Source: Marinobacter antarcticus
Lineage (GTDB): Bacteria; Pseudomonadota; Gammaproteobacteria; Pseudomonadales; Oleiphilaceae
DNA length: 64,000 nt
Direction: 5' to 3'
NCBI RefSeq assembly: GCF_900142385.1
Contig: NZ_FRAQ01000001.1
Location: forward strand, 1,984,001-2,048,000
The notes under the pieces were generated by a model. It did not search any database, was not told the DNA's origin, and saw only the letters and a program-made list of their open reading frames with translations. Numbering within the stretch: position 1 is the first letter of the stretch; each line of letters opens with the position of its first letter. Shown here in pieces: positions 38,737 to 47,524 of the stretch. Made by a program: the position numbers and the translations under genes.

Positions 38737-40911
38737 GTGACTGAAAGGGATCAGGGCGAGCCTCCTGTGGAGGTTCGCGACGAGAGTGTCAGCGCGGCGA
38801 GAGAGCGCCTGGAGCACCGGCTGATCGGGCCGGTGGTCTTTTGGCTTGCCATCGGTACAGCAATCGTTCATCTCTACTTCAATACCATTTCTACATTGTC
38901 GGAGTTGTGGAGTTCTGCTCTGCACTTCGGCCTTTTCGGTCTGATCTGCACGCTAACCACACCCATGCTCAAGGCCCGCTCGGCCGCAGGTCAGCGGATC
39001 GTGCTGGGTGTTGATGTGATGTTGGGGCTTACCGCGCTGGCTTGCGCTTTCTATCTGATTATCTTTGAAAATGATCTGTATCAGCGTGGATTTAACTTCG
39101 ATACGGGCGACTGGATTGTCTCCATCGTATCAGTGACGCTGATACTGGAACTGGCCCGCCGCACGGTTGGCTGGTTTATCCCCGTACTTTGTGTCATTGC
39201 ACTGACCTATGTGGCTTGGTGGGGTCAGTATGTTGAGGGTCTTTTCAATTTCCCCGGTCTGTCCTGGGAAACGGTTCTTTATCGTTCATATATCGGGGGG
39301 CAGGGGATGCTGGGGTCCATTGCCCGGATTTCCTGGACCTATGTGTTCATGTTTATCCTGTTCGGTGCCTTCCTGGTAAAGTCCGGAGCAGGGGATTTTA
39401 TTATCGAACTGGCACGCTGTGCCGCAGGGCGGTTTGTGGGTGGTCCCGGGTTTGTGGCGGTCTTTGCCTCGGGTCTTATGGGGTCAGTCTCAGGCTCCAG
39501 CGTGGCAAATACTGTCTCTACCGGTGTTATTACTATCCCGCTGATGCGGAAAGCCGGCTTTCCGGCACGTTTTGCTGCAGGCGTTGAAGCGGCAGCATCC
39601 ACCGGTGGCCAGTTAATGCCGCCGGTGATGGGGGCGGGAGCATTTATCATGGCCTCCTATACTCAGGTTTCCTACCTCACCATTATTGGTGTTGCGGCCC
39701 TGCCGGCTCTGCTTTACTTCATCTCAGTGGGGATGTTTGTGCGTATCGAGGCCAAACGTAGCCATGCAGTCAAGCCGGAAGACGATGCGGCTCCCTCGCT
39801 CAAGGAAGTTCTTAAAGGCGGCTGGCACTTCCTGTTGCCTTTGGTCGTTCTGGTGGCAATGCTTGTGTACGGATTCACGCCGACCTATGCGGCGGGCATT
39901 GCTATCCTGTCTGTCGTTGTAGCGTCCTGGCTTTCAAAGTATCCGATGGGGTTTCGCGATATTCTCGACGCTCTTGCGATGGGTACACGAAACATAACCA
40001 CCACAGCGATCCTTTTGATCACGGTCGGCCTGATTGTAATGGTTGTATCTACCACGGGTATCGGCAATACCTTCTCTCTGATGATTACCGACTGGGCGGG
40101 TGGAAGCCTGTTGTTAACGATCTTTCTGGTTGCTCTGGCTTCTTTGATTCTGGGGATGGGGCTGCCAGTAACGGCAGCTTACATCGTGTTGGCCACGCTT
40201 TCGGCACCGGCGATATACAACCTGATTGCTCAGAGTCAGCTGGTGGAGTTGATGGTAAACGGCAACCTTCCAGAGCAGGCCAAAACCATTTTTATGCTGG
40301 CCGCGCCGGACAGGCTCTCGTTGCTGGACGCGCCCATGGATGCCGCAACTGCTCAGCAGTTGCTCTCTCTGGTGCCGGATACCTTCAGTAGTCAACTCCT
40401 GGAGCAGGCGTTATCACCGGCGGCTCTGTCCATGCTGCTGGTGGCCGCCCATATGGTCATCTTCTGGCTGTCCCAGGATTCGAACGTTACGCCTCCGGTC
40501 TGCCTGACCGCCTTCGCCGCCGCTGCGATCGCGGGTACACCTCAGATGCGTACCGGTTTTACGGCCTGGAAGCTCGCCAAGGGCCTGTATATAGTGCCGC
40601 TGCTGTTTGCCTATTCGCCCCTTATTACCGGTGACTTTACCGAGATGATCCGTGTATTCTGCTTTGCTCTGTTTGGTATTTACGCAATCATTGCCGGGCT
40701 CGAAGGTTACCTTGAGCATAAACTCAATCTTCTGGTACGGCTGCTCATGTTCCCGATTGGTGCGCTGATGCTCTGGCCTCATGGGCAGTTACTGTTAGAT
40801 GGGGCCGGGTTGGTGGCTTTTCTCATTGTTCTGGTCTGGAGCAGTCGTTGTGGAAAGCGTTTTGATGGCGGCCATACGGGTAACAAGGCAGGAATGTCGA
40901 GCGCTGCATGA
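38737..40911 (+). CDS. TRAP transporter fused permease (DctQM type)
   Basis: A 724-residue integral membrane protein with the small DctQ-like unit (about four helices, residues 35-170) fused to the large DctM-like unit. The DctM part contains GSVSGSSVANTVSTGVITIP, GGQLMPPVMGAGAFIMASYT and LGMGLPVTAAYIVLA, the conserved TRAP membrane loops. Transport is driven by sodium or proton gradient. The GTG start follows the TAXI stop by two bases. Its stop overlaps the TSUP gene by four bases, tying the three genes into one unit. Confidence 0.93.
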   Translation: MTERDQGEPPVEVRDESVSAARERLEHRLIGPVVFWLAIGTAIVHLYFNTISTLSELWSSALHFGLFGLICTLTTPMLKARSAAGQRIVLGVDVMLGLTALACAFYLIIFENDLYQRGFNFDTGDWIVSIVSVTLILELARRTVGWFIPVLCVIALTYVAWWGQYVEGLFNFPGLSWETVLYRSYIGGQGMLGSIARISWTYVFMFILFGAFLVKSGAGDFIIELARCAAGRFVGGPGFVAVFASGLMGSVSGSSVANTVSTGVITIPLMRKAGFPARFAAGVEAAASTGGQLMPPVMGAGAFIMASYTQVSYLTIIGVAALPALLYFISVGMFVRIEAKRSHAVKPEDDAAPSLKEVLKGGWHFLLPLVVLVAMLVYGFTPTYAAGIAILSVVVASWLSKYPMGFRDILDALAMGTRNITTTAILLITVGLIVMVVSTTGIGNTFSLMITDWAGGSLLLTIFLVALASLILGMGLPVTAAYIVLATLSAPAIYNLIAQSQLVELMVNGNLPEQAKTIFMLAAPDRLSLLDAPMDAATAQQLLSLVPDTFSSQLLEQALSPAALSMLLVAAHMVIFWLSQDSNVTPPVCLTAFAAAAIAGTPQMRTGFTAWKLAKGLYIVPLLFAYSPLITGDFTEMIRVFCFALFGIYAIIAGLEGYLEHKLNLLVRLLMFPIGALMLWPHGQLLLDGAGLVAFLIVLVWSSRCGKRFDGGHTGNKAGMSSAA

Positions 40912-41654
40912 CCGCGATTGAGGTAGTAGCGCTGCTTGCGCTGGGCGGCATTGCCGGGTTCATTAATGTGCTTTCCGCAGGCGGGTCGATGCTGACGCTG
41001 CCGCTTCTGATGTTTCTTGGGTTGCCGCCACAGGTTGCGAATGGTACCAACCGGGTTGCGATAATTCTGCAGAGCACAACCGCTGTAGCCGGTTTCCGGC
41101 GCCTGGGACACGGCAACCTTCGGGTAAGCCTTCACCTTGCGGTGCCGGCGGTTTTGGGATCGCTGCTGGGCGCCTGGATAGCGACCTGGGTGTCTGACGC
41201 GATATTCGAGCTGGTATTGATCATCGCCATGATCGGAGCTTCCGTGTTCATGCTGCTGCCTCAGCCCAAGCTGGATACCAATCCGCTGACTTCAGAACGG
41301 CTTGGGCCGGTGATTTATACCGCCATGTTTCTGATCGGCGTATACGGCGGCTTTATTCAGGTAGGCGTAGGCGCCCTGTTTCTGGTGGTCTTGTACCGGA
41401 TGCTGCGCATCGATCTGCGTCAGGTCAATGTATTCAAGGTGTCGATCATTCTGTTGTACACCGTGCCCGCGTTGCTGATTTTTGCCGTTAACGGGCAGGT
41501 TCGCTGGGGTATGGGCCTGATTCTTGCTCTCGGAAATATCACGGGGGCGTTTGTTGCTGTCAGAGTGAACCTGAGCGACAAGGGCGCGCATTGGGTGAAG
41601 TGGATTACCCTTGTTATGGCAGGCGCGATACTGATCCGGCTTATGGTTTATTAG
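40908..41654 (+). CDS. TSUP (TauE/SafE) family permease
   Basis: A 248-residue inner-membrane protein with about seven or eight spans. The TSUP repeats GGIAGFINVLSAGGSMLTLP and YGGFIQVGVGALFLV show the family's internal duplication. Members export sulfite, sulfoacetate or related anions, or import organic anions. Translational coupling (ATGA) to the TRAP permease suggests handling of the same compound or a product of it. It ends at an intrinsic terminator shared with acnB. Confidence 0.9.
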   Translation: MTAIEVVALLALGGIAGFINVLSAGGSMLTLPLLMFLGLPPQVANGTNRVAIILQSTTAVAGFRRLGHGNLRVSLHLAVPAVLGSLLGAWIATWVSDAIFELVLIIAMIGASVFMLLPQPKLDTNPLTSERLGPVIYTAMFLIGVYGGFIQVGVGALFLVVLYRMLRIDLRQVNVFKVSIILLYTVPALLIFAVNGQVRWGMGLILALGNITGAFVAVRVNLSDKGAHWVKWITLVMAGAILIRLMVY

Positions 41655-41677
41655 TTGCTCACGGGCAAAACAGCATT

Positions 41678-41708
41678 AAAAAACGCCAGCCCGGAGGCTG
41701 GCGTTTTT
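41678..41708. terminator. Bidirectional terminator between the TSUP gene and acnB
   Basis: The stem ACGCCAGCC/GGCTGGCGT with a CGGA loop is flanked by A6 and T5 runs. It lies between two convergent gene ends and can serve both. Confidence 0.92.
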
Positions 41709-41736
41709 CGTGGAGCTGAGCCTTAAAGATCAGTGC

Positions 41737-44331
41737 TTAAGCAACGTTCGCTTCAGCCGCCTTCTTGGTGTAGTTCTCCATCTGGTCGAAGTTCAGATAC
41801 TTGTAGATCTCTTTCGACATGCTGTTCAGATCTTTGGCGTACTCCATGTACTCCTGTGGAGACGGGAGTTTGCCCAGTATCGCGCCTACAGCTGCAAGTT
41901 CCGCAGACGTCAGGTACACGTTGGCACCATCGCCCAGGCGGTTCGGAAAGTTCCGGGTAGAGGTGGACAGCACTGTGCTCTTGGCCGCCACTCTTGCCTG
42001 GTTACCCATACACAGTGAACAGCCCGGCATTTCGGTGCGTACACCGGCAGTCCCATAGATGTTGAAGTAGCCTTCTTCCATCAGCTGGGCCTGATCCATC
42101 TTCGTCGGCGGAGACATCCACAGGCGAGTTTTCAGAGGCGCTTTGTTCTGCTCAAGCAGTTTACCAGCAGCACGGAAGTGGCCGATGTTGGTCATGCAGG
42201 AGCCGATGAATACCTCGTCTACCTTGTCGCCAGCCACTTCAGACAGGAAGCGAGCATCGTCTGGATCGTTCGGGCAGCACACGATGGGCTCTTTGATGTC
42301 GGCCAGATCGATCTCTACAACGTGAGAATACTCGGCGTCTTTATCAGCTCGCATCAGCTTCGGATTGGCAATCCATTCTTCCATTTGCTTGGCTCGACGC
42401 TCCAGAGTGCGCGGGTCGCCGTAACCTTCGGCAATCATCCAGCGCAGCATGGTGATATTGGAGCGCAGGTACTCGGCCACGGATTCTTCGGACAGGTTGA
42501 TAGTACAGCCTGCTGCAGAACGCTCAGCGGACGCGTCAGAAAGCTCGAAAGCTTGCTCAGCGGTCAGGTGCTCGAGACCTTCGATCTCCAGAATGCGGCC
42601 GGAGAACTCGTTGATTTTGCCTTTCTTTTCAACGGTCAGCATGCCCTGTTTGATGCCGTAAAGAGGGATGGCATGCACCAGATCCCGCAGAGTGATGCCC
42701 GGCTGCATTTCGCCTTTGAAGCGGACCAGTACAGACTCTGGCATGTCCAGTGGCATAACGCCTGTGGCGGCTGCGAAAGCAACCAAGCCAGAGCCCGCCG
42801 GGAAGGAGATGCCCATCGGGAAGCGGGTGTGAGAGTCACCACCGGTACCGACAGTATCTGGTAGCAGCATACGGTTCAGCCAGGAGTGGATGATGCCGTC
42901 GCCAGGACGCAGAGCTACACCGCCACGCGTCCGGATGAAGTCCGGCATGGTGTGCTGCATTTCAACGTCAATCGGCTTTGGGTAAGCCGCAGTGTGACAG
43001 AACGACTGCATGACCAGATCAGCCTGGAAACCCAGGCAAGCCAGGTCTTTCAGTTCGTCCCGAGTCATCGGGCCAGTGGTATCCTGGGAACCGACGGTGG
43101 TCATGTGCGGTTCGCAGTATGTGCCCGGGCGAACGCCTTGGCCTTCTTCCAGGCCACAGGCCTTGCCGACCATTTTCTGGCCCAGGGTGAAGCCCTTGGT
43201 GCCGGCTTCCGGGTCGTTCGGCAGACGGAACATATCCGTGGCACCCATGCCCAGCGCAGCGCGTGCTTTGGCGGTCAGGCCACGACCGATGATCAGAGGG
43301 ATACGGCCGCCGGCCTGAACTTCGTCCAGGATCACGTCAGACTTGAAGCCGAACTCGGAGATGGTTTCACCGGCTTCGTTCAGAATCTTGCCGTCGTAAG
43401 GGCGGATTTCAATCACGTCGCCCATGTTCATGTCATCGACGGGTGCTTCGAATACCAGGGCGCCGGCGTCTTCCATGGTGTTGAAGAAGATCGGGGCAAC
43501 CTTGTTACCGATGCACACACCGCCGGCACGCTTGTTTGGCACGCCAGGAATGTCGTCACCGAAGAACCACAACACCGAGTTGGTGGCAGACTTACGGGAG
43601 GAGCCTGTACCTACCACTTCACCTACGAAAACAACCGGCAGACCCTTGGCTTTGATTTCGTCAATCTGGCTCATGGGGCCGGTTACGCCCTGTTCTTCAG
43701 GCTTCAGGCCGTCGCGTTCCATTTTATAGGCAGCGCGGGCGTGCAGCGGGATGTCCGGACGGGACCAGGCATCGGGTGCCGGAGACAGGTCGTCGGTGTT
43801 GGTTTCGCCGGTTACCTTGAACACAACCATCTTGGTGCTCTCGGGAACCTTTTTCTTTTTGGTGAACCACTCACCGTTGGCCCAGGATTCAACAACGGAT
43901 TTGGCGGTGGCGTTGCCAGCGTCCATTTTGTCTTTCACGTCGTTGAAGGCATCGAACATCAGCAGGGTGCGCTTGAGCTGCTCGCCGGCCAGCTCCGCCA
44001 GTTCGCTGTCATCCAGCAGGTCAACCAGAGTTTCGATGTTGTAGCCGCCCTGCATCATACCCAGCAGCTGTACGGCTTTTTGCTTGCTTAGCAGCGGCGA
44101 TTTTGCTTCATCTTTAACGATAGCGGTCAGGAACGCAGCTTTCACGTAGGCGGCTTCATCCACGCCCGGCGGAATACGATTTTCCAGCAGCTCAACCAGA
44201 GTTTCTTCTTCACCGGCTGGCGGGTTCTTCAGCAGCTCAACCAGAGCGGCAGTCTGTTCAGCATTCAGCGGCTTGGGTGGAATACTCAGAGCCGCACGTT
44301 CTGCAACGTGTTCACGGTAGGCTTCTAACAC
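41737..44331 (-). CDS. acnB: Aconitate hydratase B
   Basis: This [4Fe-4S] enzyme of the citrate and methylcitrate cycles interconverts citrate and isocitrate; the apo form can bind mRNA. The N-terminal HEAT-like domain starts [14 protein letters not shown], as in E. coli. The swivel domain includes [20 protein letters not shown]. Cluster ligands are the Cys in [13 protein letters not shown] and the pair [10 protein letters not shown] place the start at a GTG (44331) with GAGGG eight bases upstream, giving 864 residues against 865 in E. coli. The frame remains open to 44373, but those extra residues are not family-like. Confidence 0.95.
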   Translation of the reverse strand: MLEAYREHVAERAALSIPPKPLNAEQTAALVELLKNPPAGEEETLVELLENRIPPGVDEAAYVKAAFLTAIVKDEAKSPLLSKQKAVQLLGMMQGGYNIETLVDLLDDSELAELAGEQLKRTLLMFDAFNDVKDKMDAGNATAKSVVESWANGEWFTKKKKVPESTKMVVFKVTGETNTDDLSPAPDAWSRPDIPLHARAAYKMERDGLKPEEQGVTGPMSQIDEIKAKGLPVVFVGEVVGTGSSRKSATNSVLWFFGDDIPGVPNKRAGGVCIGNKVAPIFFNTMEDAGALVFEAPVDDMNMGDVIEIRPYDGKILNEAGETISEFGFKSDVILDEVQAGGRIPLIIGRGLTAKARAALGMGATDMFRLPNDPEAGTKGFTLGQKMVGKACGLEEGQGVRPGTYCEPHMTTVGSQDTTGPMTRDELKDLACLGFQADLVMQSFCHTAAYPKPIDVEMQHTMPDFIRTRGGVALRPGDGIIHSWLNRMLLPDTVGTGGDSHTRFPMGISFPAGSGLVAFAAATGVMPLDMPESVLVRFKGEMQPGITLRDLVHAIPLYGIKQGMLTVEKKGKINEFSGRILEIEGLEHLTAEQAFELSDASAERSAAGCTINLSEESVAEYLRSNITMLRWMIAEGYGDPRTLERRAKQMEEWIANPKLMRADKDAEYSHVVEIDLADIKEPIVCCPNDPDDARFLSEVAGDKVDEVFIGSCMTNIGHFRAAGKLLEQNKAPLKTRLWMSPPTKMDQAQLMEEGYFNIYGTAGVRTEMPGCSLCMGNQARVAAKSTVLSTSTRNFPNRLGDGANVYLTSAELAAVGAILGKLPSPQEYMEYAKDLNSMSKEIYKYLNFDQMENYTKKAAEANVA

Positions 44332-44524
44332 GATATGGACCCTCATCAGTTGGTATGTCCCGCGCACTGGCAATACGCCTGGCGGGAGTTTTTTGGCGGA
44401 AAGACCTTTAGTTGGCGCTGCATTCTATAGGAACCCCCTTGTAAAGTTAAGTTGGACAGAGGTCGGAGAAGTCTGTTAGCTGCGTTATAATCGCGTACCT
44501 AATTAATTGACATAGCGGCTCACC

Positions 44525-45151
44525 ATGAACAACAAAACAGGCACCACGGCTCAGGCCTTGCAAGAGATTCACGACTTTCTGCCTTGCGCTACGCCACAGC
44601 AGTGGATTGATAACGCGCTGGCCAATCAGGATCTGATGTTGATAGACCACGCCCATTGCGAGAAAAAAGCGGCGTCTACCGCGCTCAGCCTGATGTACCG
44701 CTATGTAGATAACACCAATCTGCTTAACAAAATGTCCCGTCTGGCCCGCGAGGAACTGCGTCACTTCGAACAGGTGCTGTCTATTATCACTAAACGCGAA
44801 GTGGAATATTGTCACCTTACGCCCGCGCGTTATGCGGCAGGTTTGCGTGCTGAAGTGCGCACTGAAGATCCAGGCCGCCTGGTGGATGTTATGGTGGTGG
44901 GTGCCATCATAGAAGCGCGCTCATGTGAACGGTTTGCTGCATTGGTTCCGTTTCTGGATGAGGAATTGGCGGATTTCTATAATAGCCTGCTTAAATCTGA
45001 AGCCCGTCATTACCGCGATTATCTCGCTCTGGCCGAACAGGCTAATGGCGGGTCTGTTGATGCCAGAGTGGGGGAGTTTATGGCTATCGAAAAACAGCTG
45101 ATTCTGGAGCCCGATAGCGAGTTCCGGTTTCACAGCGGGCCAGTTACCTGA
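44525..45151 (+). CDS. miaE: tRNA 2-methylthio-N6-isopentenyl adenosine hydroxylase
   Basis: A diiron, oxygen-dependent enzyme that hydroxylates ms2i6A at position 37 of tRNAs. The ferritin-like four-helix bundle has iron-ligand helices at HAHCEKKAASTAL, LAREELRHFEQVL, IIEARSCERF and KSEARHYRDYL, giving the expected Glu/His pattern. It has 208 residues, as usual. A TATAAT hexamer at 44486-44491 could be its -10 element. It ends three bases from the convergent LysR gene, with no terminator between. Confidence 0.94.
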   Translation: MNNKTGTTAQALQEIHDFLPCATPQQWIDNALANQDLMLIDHAHCEKKAASTALSLMYRYVDNTNLLNKMSRLAREELRHFEQVLSIITKREVEYCHLTPARYAAGLRAEVRTEDPGRLVDVMVVGAIIEARSCERFAALVPFLDEELADFYNSLLKSEARHYRDYLALAEQANGGSVDARVGEFMAIEKQLILEPDSEFRFHSGPVT

Positions 45152-45154
45152 ACA

Positions 45155-46039
45155 TCAGGTGAGCGCACGGCACAGACCAATCCAGGCATCAATGCCGGCA
45201 CTCCGGTACTTCTGCTTGTGCAGAATGAAATAGAACTGCCGCTTAAAGTTCCGGTTTTCCGGCGTTTCCAGAGGTACAAGGCTGCCACGTTTAAAGGCAT
45301 CGGCAAGAACGACTTCTGACAGGCACCCTATACCCAAGTCAGCTTCTACGGCCCGTTTTATCGCTTCGGTATGTTCCAGTTCCAGAAGTACGTTCAAATT
45401 CGGAAGCAGGCCGTGCATGCCCCGTTCGAAACTCTGACGTGTCCCGGAACCCTGTTCTCTGAGGATCCAGGTGGCATTCCGAAGATCTTCATCTGAAATT
45501 TTCTTCTTGGCAGCCAGTGGGTGCGTAGGCGAGCAGAATATCACCAGCTGATCTCCGCGCCAGGGAATAACCTCAAGCTCTGAAGATTGCAGTTCACCTT
45601 CAATAAGGCCGATATCGAGTTCGAAATCTTTGACCCGGCGTGCGATGGTGCTGGTATTGGCCACTTCCAGCGAGACCCGGGGCCGGGTAGGGGTATTCAT
45701 GTATTGGGCCATAACGCCAACGGCTAGATAGTTACCTATAGTTAAGGTGGCTCCGACTTTCAGCTCGCCTACTTCGGAATGTTTGCTGAACGCGTGTTCG
45801 AGTTCCGTTGCCTGAGCAAGAACAGCTTCCACCTTGGGCCGGTATAGTCGCCCGAGTTCATTCAGTTGCAGGCGTTTGCCAACACGGTCGAATAACTGGA
45901 TATCGAACTGGTTTTCCAGTTCCTTGAGCGCGCTGCTGGCAGCAGATTGAGACATGGCCAGTGATTCCGCAGCACGGGTAATGTTTTGGAAGTGTGCGGC
46001 CGCCAGAAAGACTTCGAGTTGTCTGAAACTGTATTTCAT
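45155..46039 (-). CDS. finR: LysR-family regulator, FinR-like
   Basis: A 294-residue LysR-type regulator with an N-terminal winged helix (MKYSFRQLEVFLAAAHFQNI, then TRAAESLAMSQSAASSALKE) and a C-terminal effector domain. It is divergent from fpr with a 144-base gap. In Pseudomonas the LysR protein FinR lies in the same position and activates fpr during superoxide stress, so the name is given by position and family. The frame continues upstream to 46291 into fpr, but the ATG at 46039 is the normal LysR start. Confidence 0.8.
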   Translation of the reverse strand: MKYSFRQLEVFLAAAHFQNITRAAESLAMSQSAASSALKELENQFDIQLFDRVGKRLQLNELGRLYRPKVEAVLAQATELEHAFSKHSEVGELKVGATLTIGNYLAVGVMAQYMNTPTRPRVSLEVANTSTIARRVKDFELDIGLIEGELQSSELEVIPWRGDQLVIFCSPTHPLAAKKKISDEDLRNATWILREQGSGTRQSFERGMHGLLPNLNVLLELEHTEAIKRAVEADLGIGCLSEVVLADAFKRGSLVPLETPENRNFKRQFYFILHKQKYRSAGIDAWIGLCRALT

Positions 46040-46072
46040 AACAAAAAGCTCTAAATCGATGTGCTCGAATAA

Positions 46073-46088
46073 GGTTATGGGAATAACC
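46073..46088. promoter_or_regulatory. Inverted repeat in the finR-fpr gap
   Basis: GGTTAT-GGGA-ATAACC is a 6-4-6 palindrome centred in the divergent control region. It is flanked by two ATCGAT sites at 46055-46060 and 46095-46100. It is a candidate regulator site for fpr and for autocontrol of the LysR gene. Confidence 0.45.
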
Positions 46089-46183
46089 CATTTCATCGAT
46101 AGGTTAGTGATGCGATAGACTTTAGACAATTCATATTTGCAACATTCGCCGCCGATAGCGATCCGGACAGGCAAGAGGTTTAA

Positions 46184-46954
46184 ATGAGCAACCTGATAAA
46201 AGAAACTGTAACCAGCGTACATCACTGGAACGACACCCTGTTCAGCTTCAAGACCAGCCGCGACCCTGGGTTCCGGTTCAAGAACGGTCACTTTGTGATG
46301 ATTGGTCTGGAAACTGAAGGCAAGCCGTTAATGCGCGCGTACAGTATTGCCAGTGCGAACTATGAAGAGGAGCTGGAGTTCTTCTCTATCAAGGTACAAG
46401 ACGGCCCGCTTACTTCACGCTTGCAGAAAATTCAGGTGGGGGATGAGATCCTGGTCAGTCGCAAGCCTACCGGCACTCTGATTCTGGATAACCTCCTACC
46501 CGGCAAGAATCTGTGGCTGATCAGCACCGGCACCGGCCTCGCACCGTTTATGAGCATCATTAAAGATCCGGAGGTTTACGACGCCTTCGATAAAGTCATC
46601 CTGACCCACGGGGTGCGCTATATCTCTGAATTGGCCTATCAGCGCGAGATTGAAGAGCTGCCTGAAAACGAATTCTTCGGTGAGATGGTCAAGGGCAAAC
46701 TTGAGTACTATCCCACGGTAACCCGCGAGCCCTTCCGCAATGAAGGCAGGCTGACGGCCGCCATGGAAAGCGGCAAGATAACCAGCGATATGGGTCTGCC
46801 GGAATTCGACCCGGAAAATGACCGGTTCATGATCTGTGGCAGCCCGAGCATGCTCAAGGATACCTGTGCCATCCTGAATGGCATGGGCTTCAAGGAAGCT
46901 CGCGGTGGTAATATGGGGCATTATGTGATCGAACGGGCTTTTGTGGAGCAGTAA
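46184..46954 (+). CDS. fpr: Ferredoxin/flavodoxin-NADP+ reductase
   Basis: An FAD enzyme that shuttles electrons between NADPH and ferredoxin or flavodoxin, used for repair of iron-sulfur enzymes under oxidative stress. The FAD motif is RAYSIASANYEEELEF. NADP-site blocks are STGTGLAPFMSIIKD and FMICGSPSMLKDT. The C-terminus ends GNMGHYVIERAFVEQ, as in the bacterial subclass I enzyme. AGAGG precedes the ATG. A clear terminator follows. Confidence 0.95.
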   Translation: MSNLIKETVTSVHHWNDTLFSFKTSRDPGFRFKNGHFVMIGLETEGKPLMRAYSIASANYEEELEFFSIKVQDGPLTSRLQKIQVGDEILVSRKPTGTLILDNLLPGKNLWLISTGTGLAPFMSIIKDPEVYDAFDKVILTHGVRYISELAYQREIEELPENEFFGEMVKGKLEYYPTVTREPFRNEGRLTAAMESGKITSDMGLPEFDPENDRFMICGSPSMLKDTCAILNGMGFKEARGGNMGHYVIERAFVEQ

Positions 46955-46990
46955 ATAACCTGCCCGCCAGTTCGAATCATGAGACATCCG

Positions 46991-47021
46991 AAACCCGGAG
47001 CGAAAGCTTCGGGTTTTTTTT
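46991..47021 (+). terminator. Intrinsic terminator after fpr
   Basis: The stem AAACCCGGAGC/GCTTCGGGTTT closes on a GAAA tetraloop with one G-T pair and leads into a T8 tract. Confidence 0.9.
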
Positions 47022-47076
47022 ATGAAGTCTGGTACTGAGTGTATAGTATCCGGTTTTAACCAGCAGGTAGGACGGC

Positions 47077-47469
47077 ATGTTTTATTTTGAGCTTCAGCCC
47101 CGATTCAACGATACGGATGCGCTGGGTCATATCAGCAATACAACATTACCAGTATGGTTTGAGCAAGCCAGAACGCCGTTGTTCAGAATTTTTCATCCCA
47201 CGCTGGATGTGAAAACCTGGCCACTTATTATTGCTCGCGTGGAAATAGATTTTGTCGCCCAGAGTTACTGGCACCTGCCGGTTGAAATTCGCACCGGAGT
47301 CGGAAAGATAGGAAACAGCTCCTTTCATGCTGTTCAGGAAGCCTGGCAGGATGGAAAGCAGATTGCGCGCGGCAAGGCCGTGTTAATTAATTTTGATTAC
47401 GAGACAGAAAAGGCGGTGCCTATTTCAGAGGAAATACGCAAAAAATTAGCAGAACATCTGGTCGAGTGA
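47077..47469 (+). CDS. Acyl-CoA thioesterase (hot-dog fold, 4HBT family)
   Basis: A 130-residue YbgC/4-hydroxybenzoyl-CoA-thioesterase-like protein. The catalytic-loop motif is RFNDTDALGHISNTTLPVWF, with the Asp expected to act in hydrolysis. VEIDFVAQSYWHLPVEI and the final VLINFDYETEKAVPI strands complete the fold. The acyl substrate cannot be told. It lies after the fpr terminator and 55 bases before the MacA-like gene; a shared transcript is possible but unproven. Confidence 0.87.
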   Translation: MFYFELQPRFNDTDALGHISNTTLPVWFEQARTPLFRIFHPTLDVKTWPLIIARVEIDFVAQSYWHLPVEIRTGVGKIGNSSFHAVQEAWQDGKQIARGKAVLINFDYETEKAVPISEEIRKKLAEHLVE

Positions 47470-47524
47470 ACGTCAGTTTCCGGTTTCCGACCAGCTTCTT
47501 TCCAGACAGGCTTGGAACACATAG

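Noticed and set aside
42886..44091. 401-codon open frame antisense to acnB
   Set aside because: acnB is unmistakable on the other strand; long antisense frames are common opposite GC-rich conserved genes, and this one has no motif.
44507..44512. TTGACA hexamer just before miaE as a -35 element
   Set aside because: Its -10 would fall inside the coding region, so it cannot drive miaE; the TATAAT at 44486-44491 is a better candidate.
46040..46291. N-terminal extension of the LysR gene into fpr
   Set aside because: LysR proteins begin close to the helix-turn-helix; the extra 84 residues overlap the divergent fpr gene and its control region.
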